A stretch of 64,000 nucleotides of DNA, taken from the NCBI RefSeq assembly GCF_051954455.1, contig NZ_JBQCHS010000020.1, forward strand, positions 91,601-155,600, given 5' to 3'. The notes beneath the pieces are model-generated. The model had not been told where the DNA came from, searched no databases, and saw only the letters and a program-made list of their open reading frames with translations. Position numbers and translations under genes: made by a program. Numbering within the stretch: the stretch's first letter is position 1; every line of letters begins with the position of its first letter. Source of the DNA: Pseudolysinimonas sp051954455 (lineage in GTDB: Bacteria; Actinomycetota; Actinomycetes; Actinomycetales; Microbacteriaceae). Below are positions 60,728 through 64,000 of the stretch, piece by piece.

Positions 60728-61512
60728 GACGTGGTCTCCCCCGCGCGCCGGAACGCCTCGATGGCGGCCACCGGATCGTCGCCGGTGACGAGCGCCTCGC
60801 CGACCAGCACGACGTCGGCGCCGGCCGCGCGGTAATGCGCGACGTCCGCGGGCTCGCGCACGGCCGACTCCGCCACCCGGACGACCCCGGACGGGATCGC
60901 GTCGGCGAGCGAGCCGAACAGGTCGCGGTCGAGCTCGAAGGTGCTGAGGTCGCGCGCGTTCACGCCGACGACCTGGCCGCCGACATCGAGGGCGCGCTGC
61001 ACCTCGTCCGCCGAGTGGGTCTCGACGAGCGCGGTCATACCGAGCTCCTGTACGAGAGTGTGGAGCTCGACCAGCCGCTCCTGCTCCAGCGCCGCGACGA
61101 TGAGGAGGACGAGGTCGGCGCCGGCGGCCCGGGCCTCGAAGACCTGGTACGGCTCCGCGATGAAGTCCTTCCGCAGCACCGGGATCGACACCGCCGCGCG
61201 GACGTGCTCGAGGTCGCTGAGCGAGCCGCCGAACCGGCGCTGCTCGGTCAGCACGCTGATCGCGCTCGCGCCGCCGGTCTGGTACGAGACGGCCAGGGCC
61301 GCGGGATCGGTGATCGCGGCGAGCGAGCCCCGCGACGGCGAGGCGCGCTTGATCTCCGCGATGATCTTCACGCTCTCCGCGGGCGCGAGCGCCGCGACCG
61401 CGTCGATCGCGTCGGGCGCCGCGAGGGCGTCGCGCTCCACGTCGGCGAGCGGACGGACGGCTCGGCGCGCCGCGGCGTCCTCCCGGGCGCCGGCGACGAG
61501 GTCGGAGAGCAC
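60724..61512 (-). CDS. trpC: Indole-3-glycerol phosphate synthase
   Basis: 262-residue TIM-barrel enzyme. Conserved motifs are KIIAEIKRASPSRG near 49-62 with the catalytic lysine K55, SVLTEQRRFGGS near 89-100, LRKDFIAEPYQV near 117-128 and GVNARDLSTFELD. GTG start at 61510-61512 is two bases after the stop of the HGxxPAAW gene; a longer reading to 61632 overlaps that gene and is rejected. It is not fused to TrpF. Confidence 0.97.
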
Positions 61513-61514
61513 GA

Positions 61515-61751
61515 CTAGTCGTGCGCGCGGGGCGCGTAGCGCGTGCCGCGGACTCCGTAGCCGAGCTTGGCGAGGATGCCGCCGACGATCGCGCCGACGA
61601 CGATGAGCCCCGCGAACGCCCAGACCAGCCACGGGATGTTGAACCAGAACGCGAGCGTTCCGCCGGCGAAGGCGATCAGCATGATGATGACGGCGACCCA
61701 GGCGGCCGGCGAGTTGCCGTGGCCGGGATCGGAGCTGCTGTGATCGGACAC
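61515..61751 (-). CDS. HGxxPAAW family membrane protein
   Basis: 78-residue protein with the diagnostic HGNSPAAW motif at 11-18, followed by two hydrophobic helices (about 19-39 and 43-63) and a basic tail. The family is conserved in actinobacterial trp operons, but its function is unknown. GTG start at 61749-61751, with a TAGACT -10 seven bases upstream that includes the stop of the preceding gene. It could help assembly or regulation of the pathway at the membrane. Confidence 0.9.
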   Translation of the reverse strand: MSDHSSSDPGHGNSPAAWVAVIIMLIAFAGGTLAFWFNIPWLVWAFAGLIVVGAIVGGILAKLGYGVRGTRYAPRAHD

Positions 61752-61758
61752 GTCGTCC

Positions 61759-61764
61759 AGTCTA
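61759..61764 (-). promoter_or_regulatory. -10 element of the HGxxPAAW gene (TAGACT), includes upstream stop
   Basis: TAGACT begins with the TAG stop of the Trp-operon membrane protein and ends seven bases before the GTG of the HGxxPAAW gene. It would allow trpC-B-A to be transcribed separately from trpE. Confidence 0.5.
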
Positions 61765-62346
61765 CGGGGTGGGCCGCGTCGGGTCGTCGCCCTCGCTGAG
61801 GGCGTCCCACTCGCGCACGGGATCGGCCTCGGCGGCCGTCGCGTCGGCGGCCTCGGTGCGGGTCCTGGTGAACCGGCGGCTGCTCGAGGGCCAGCGCCGC
61901 GAGGTCACGGCGATGGCGAGGCCGACGAGGACGGCCAGCACCCCGGCGACGATCGCCAGCACCGGCCAGCCGGTGGCCTCGTGGGCGCCGGCGACCGCGT
62001 CGCTGCGGCCGGCGAGCCCGGTCGCCTTCGTGATCGCGGGCAGCGACGCGGCGACCGGATCGGCCAGCGCGAAGGCGGAGGTGGTGATCATGGCGACCCC
62101 GAGAAGCGCCTCGAGGACGCCGAGCACGGCGCGGAAGAACGGGCCCGCCAGGGCGAGGGCGAGGATCACCGCCAGCGAGGTGAGCGCGAGCGCCGGCATG
62201 GCCGCCCCCGCCACGCTCCCGCCGACGGCGAGCACCCGGCCGTCGACCGTGATCCGGAACCAGGTCTGCGACCACGCCAGCAGGGCGAGCGCCGCCACCG
62301 CGCCGACGGCGAGGAGCGAGACGAGTCGGAGCCGGGCGGCGGTCAT
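61762..62346 (-). CDS. Trp-biosynthesis-associated membrane protein (TIGR02234 type)
   Basis: 194-residue membrane protein with four hydrophobic helices near 8-25, 38-68, 70-95 and 125-146 and the conserved WSQTWFRI after the first helix. The C-terminal 45 residues are hydrophilic and acidic. It belongs to the uncharacterised family found next to trpE in actinobacteria. Its ATG overlaps the trpE stop as ATGA. Transport or complex assembly for tryptophan synthesis has been proposed by context only. Confidence 0.88.
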   Translation of the reverse strand: MTAARLRLVSLLAVGAVAALALLAWSQTWFRITVDGRVLAVGGSVAGAAMPALALTSLAVILALALAGPFFRAVLGVLEALLGVAMITTSAFALADPVAASLPAITKATGLAGRSDAVAGAHEATGWPVLAIVAGVLAVLVGLAIAVTSRRWPSSSRRFTRTRTEAADATAAEADPVREWDALSEGDDPTRPTP

Positions 62347-63857
62347 CGCAGCCGGCGCATGGCGTTGGCGATCGCGACCGCCCGGAGGGGGGCGGCCGCC
62401 TTGTTCTGCGACTCGATGCGCTCGGTCTCCGGGTCGGAGTCGGCCACGAGACCGCCGCCGGCCTGCACCCGCGCGACCCCGTCGACGATCGTCGCGGTGC
62501 GGATGGCGATCGCGAGATCCGCGTCGCCGCCCAGCCCGAAGTAGCCGACGACGCCGCCGTAGACGCCGCGCTGGGCGACCTCGAGCTCGTCGATGATCTC
62601 CAGCGCCCGCGGCTTCGGTGCGCCGGAGAGGGTGCCCGCCGGGAAGGTGGCGCGGAACACGTCGACCGCGTCGGCGTCCTCCCGCAGGTCGCCCTCGACG
62701 CTCGAGACCAGGTGCATGATGTGGCTGAAGCGCTCGACCCGCATGAACTCGGTCACCTCGACGCTCCCGGCGACGCAGACCTTCGAGAGGTCGTTGCGCG
62801 CGAGGTCGACGAGCATGAGGTGCTCGGCCTTCTCCTTCGGGTCGGCGAGCAGCTCCTCCTCCAGGTCGTGGTCGGCCTCCGGGGTCGCCCCGCGCGGCCG
62901 GGAGCCGGCGATGGGATGCGAGTAGACCCGGCCGTCGTCGACCTTGACGAGCGCCTCCGGCGACGAGCCGACGATCGTGTAGGGCGCCCCGGACGGCGAC
63001 TCGAGCTCGAGGAGGTACATGTACGGGCTCGGGTTGAGCGCGCGGAGCACGCGATAGACGTCGATCGGCTCCGCGGTCAGCTCGTGGTCGAACCGCTGGG
63101 AGATGACGACCTGGAACACGTCGCCGTCACGGATGAACCTCTTCGACGCGACCACCGATTCGCGGTACGCCTCGGGCGTGATCCGCGGCGTCGGCGTCGG
63201 CTCCGTCGCGAGGTCGACGTCCGCGATCCACGCCTCGCTCGCGCCCGCGAGCCCGTGCTGCAGATCGTCGAGCTGGCGCTGTGCGCGCGCCCAGAGCGCG
63301 TCGGCGTCGTCGGTGCCGTCGTTGAGCGCGCTGGCGATGAGCACGGCGGTGCCGCGGCGGTGGTCGAGGGCGACGAGCTCGGAGACCAGGCTGAGCGCCT
63401 GCGCCGGGACATCGAAGTCGGCGGGCGGCTGGTCGGGCAGGTGCTCCAGCTGACGCACCGCCTCCCAACCGATGAATCCGACGAGGCCGCCCGTGAGCGG
63501 CGGGTGGTCGTCGTGGTGCGGGGTCCGCCACCGGGCGTAGAGGGCGTCGAGGGCCGCGAGCGGCTCGGTCGGGACGTCGTTGCCGAGCGCCCGCGACGCC
63601 GGGAGCCCGTAGTCGATCCAGAGCGCGTCCCCGCGCTTCTCCGTCAGCACGCCGAATGCGCGGACGCCCACGAACGACCAGCGCGACCAGATGCCGCCCT
63701 GTTCGGCCGATTCGAGCAGGAAGGTCCCGGGCCGGCCCAGAGCGAGCTTGCGGTACACGCCGATCGGGGTCTCACCGTCGGCGAACAGCTCGCGCAGCAC
63801 GGGGACGACCCGGTGCCCCGCGGCGATCGCCGCGTCAAACTCGGCGCGCGTGGTCAC
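62343..63857 (-). CDS. trpE: Anthranilate synthase component I
   Basis: 504-residue chorismate-using enzyme that makes anthranilate with an amidotransferase partner (TrpG, not in the window). The N-terminal feedback-site region includes LLESAEQGGIWSRWSFVG near 47-64, and the catalytic domain has VFQVVISQRF, PIAGSRPRG, DLARNDLSKVC, FPAGTLSGAPKPRA and VQAGGGLVADSDPE. GTG 63855-63857 overlaps the hisI stop as GTGA; an upstream reading to 63899 is rejected because it runs into hisI. Confidence 0.97.
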   Translation of the reverse strand: MTTRAEFDAAIAAGHRVVPVLRELFADGETPIGVYRKLALGRPGTFLLESAEQGGIWSRWSFVGVRAFGVLTEKRGDALWIDYGLPASRALGNDVPTEPLAALDALYARWRTPHHDDHPPLTGGLVGFIGWEAVRQLEHLPDQPPADFDVPAQALSLVSELVALDHRRGTAVLIASALNDGTDDADALWARAQRQLDDLQHGLAGASEAWIADVDLATEPTPTPRITPEAYRESVVASKRFIRDGDVFQVVISQRFDHELTAEPIDVYRVLRALNPSPYMYLLELESPSGAPYTIVGSSPEALVKVDDGRVYSHPIAGSRPRGATPEADHDLEEELLADPKEKAEHLMLVDLARNDLSKVCVAGSVEVTEFMRVERFSHIMHLVSSVEGDLREDADAVDVFRATFPAGTLSGAPKPRALEIIDELEVAQRGVYGGVVGYFGLGGDADLAIAIRTATIVDGVARVQAGGGLVADSDPETERIESQNKAAAPLRAVAIANAMRRLR

Positions 63858-64000
63858 GGGGCTCCTTGGGCGGGGTCGAGGGGGTCCACGTCGAAGCACG
63901 AATGCGCTCCGGTGTGGCAGGCGGGACCGACCTGCTCCACCTGCACCAGCAGGGTATCTCCGTCGCAGTCGAGAGCCGCCCCGCGGACATACTGCACGTG
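63854..64000 (-). CDS. hisI: Phosphoribosyl-AMP cyclohydrolase, N-terminus cut off
   Basis: The last 48 residues of HisI lie in the window. The zinc/active-site segments are ALDCDGDTLLVQVEQ and PACHTGAHSCF, with C, H and C residues conserved in the family. The stop TGA overlaps the trpE GTG, so histidine and tryptophan synthesis are joined in one transcript. The 5' part is beyond the window. Confidence 0.95.
   Translation of the reverse strand, partial: HVQYVRGAALDCDGDTLLVQVEQVGPACHTGAHSCFDVDPLDPAQGAP

Overview
The window is high-GC, densely packed chromosomal DNA from an actinobacterium, most probably a member of the Microbacteriaceae (Leifsonia/Rathayibacter/Clavibacter-like). The evidence is indirect: RbpA, WhiA, OpcA, an ANTAR regulator, a suf operon with an embedded Rieske ferredoxin, the HGxxPAAW and Trp-operon-associated membrane proteins next to trpE, GTG starts, and very frequent ATGA/GTGA/TGATG overlaps. 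Almost all genes are core metabolism or information processing. I see no insertion sequence, prophage, integrase, CRISPR array or rRNA. One tRNA (Leu, CAA) is present. Both ends cut a gene: a MIP18/SufT-like factor on the left and hisI on the right.

Layout. 1-4000 (minus): Fe-S assembly operon sufB-sufD-Rieske ferredoxin-sufC-sufT-like. 4108-6034 (minus): haem O/A synthesis, ctaB-ctaA. 6147-14303 (plus): pentose-phosphate and upper glycolysis operon tkt-tal-pgi-zwf-opcA-pgl. 14267-18000 (minus): gap-pgk-tpiA-secG-rbpA, whose last gene overlaps pgl tail to tail. 18116-18745: sodA. 18794-25615 (minus): uvrA-uvrC-rapZ-whiA. 25662-27743: uvrB. 27843-29168 (plus): an MFS transporter. 29175-32758 (minus): secreted alpha/beta hydrolase, adenylate-forming ligase and AT3 membrane acyltransferase, the least understood part. 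32806-34962: coaE and rpsA. 35081-41317 (minus): polA-HPr-DUF885 peptidase-epimerase-lipoprotein. 41372-43256: thioesterase, ANTAR regulator, tRNA-Leu and a small membrane protein. 43321-49426: an amino-sugar-type module (NgcE/F/G-like ABC importer, UPF0309-like SIS protein, RpiR regulator, divergent BadF-type kinase). 49601-51507: a small membrane protein and pyk. 51576-57609: glutamate synthase gltB-gltD. 57694-64000 (minus): hisI-trpE-membrane protein-HGxxPAAW-trpC-trpB-trpA-lgt.

How it fits together: the window holds most of the oxidative and non-oxidative pentose-phosphate pathway (gnd is not here), the triose half of glycolysis down to pyruvate kinase, NADPH-dependent glutamate synthesis and the end of tryptophan synthesis. 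The uvrA/B/C nucleotide-excision machinery sits close to carbon-control genes (rapZ, whiA).

The most striking structure that is not a gene is a repeated start-site architecture. At least fourteen genes have a TANNNT -10 hexamer six to nine bases before the start codon, as expected for leaderless or near-leaderless mRNAs. In six places the TAG stop codon of the upstream gene is itself the first half of the next gene's -10 hexamer. This architecture also argues for later starts in uvrA and the DUF885 gene. No intergenic stretch exceeds 300 bases.
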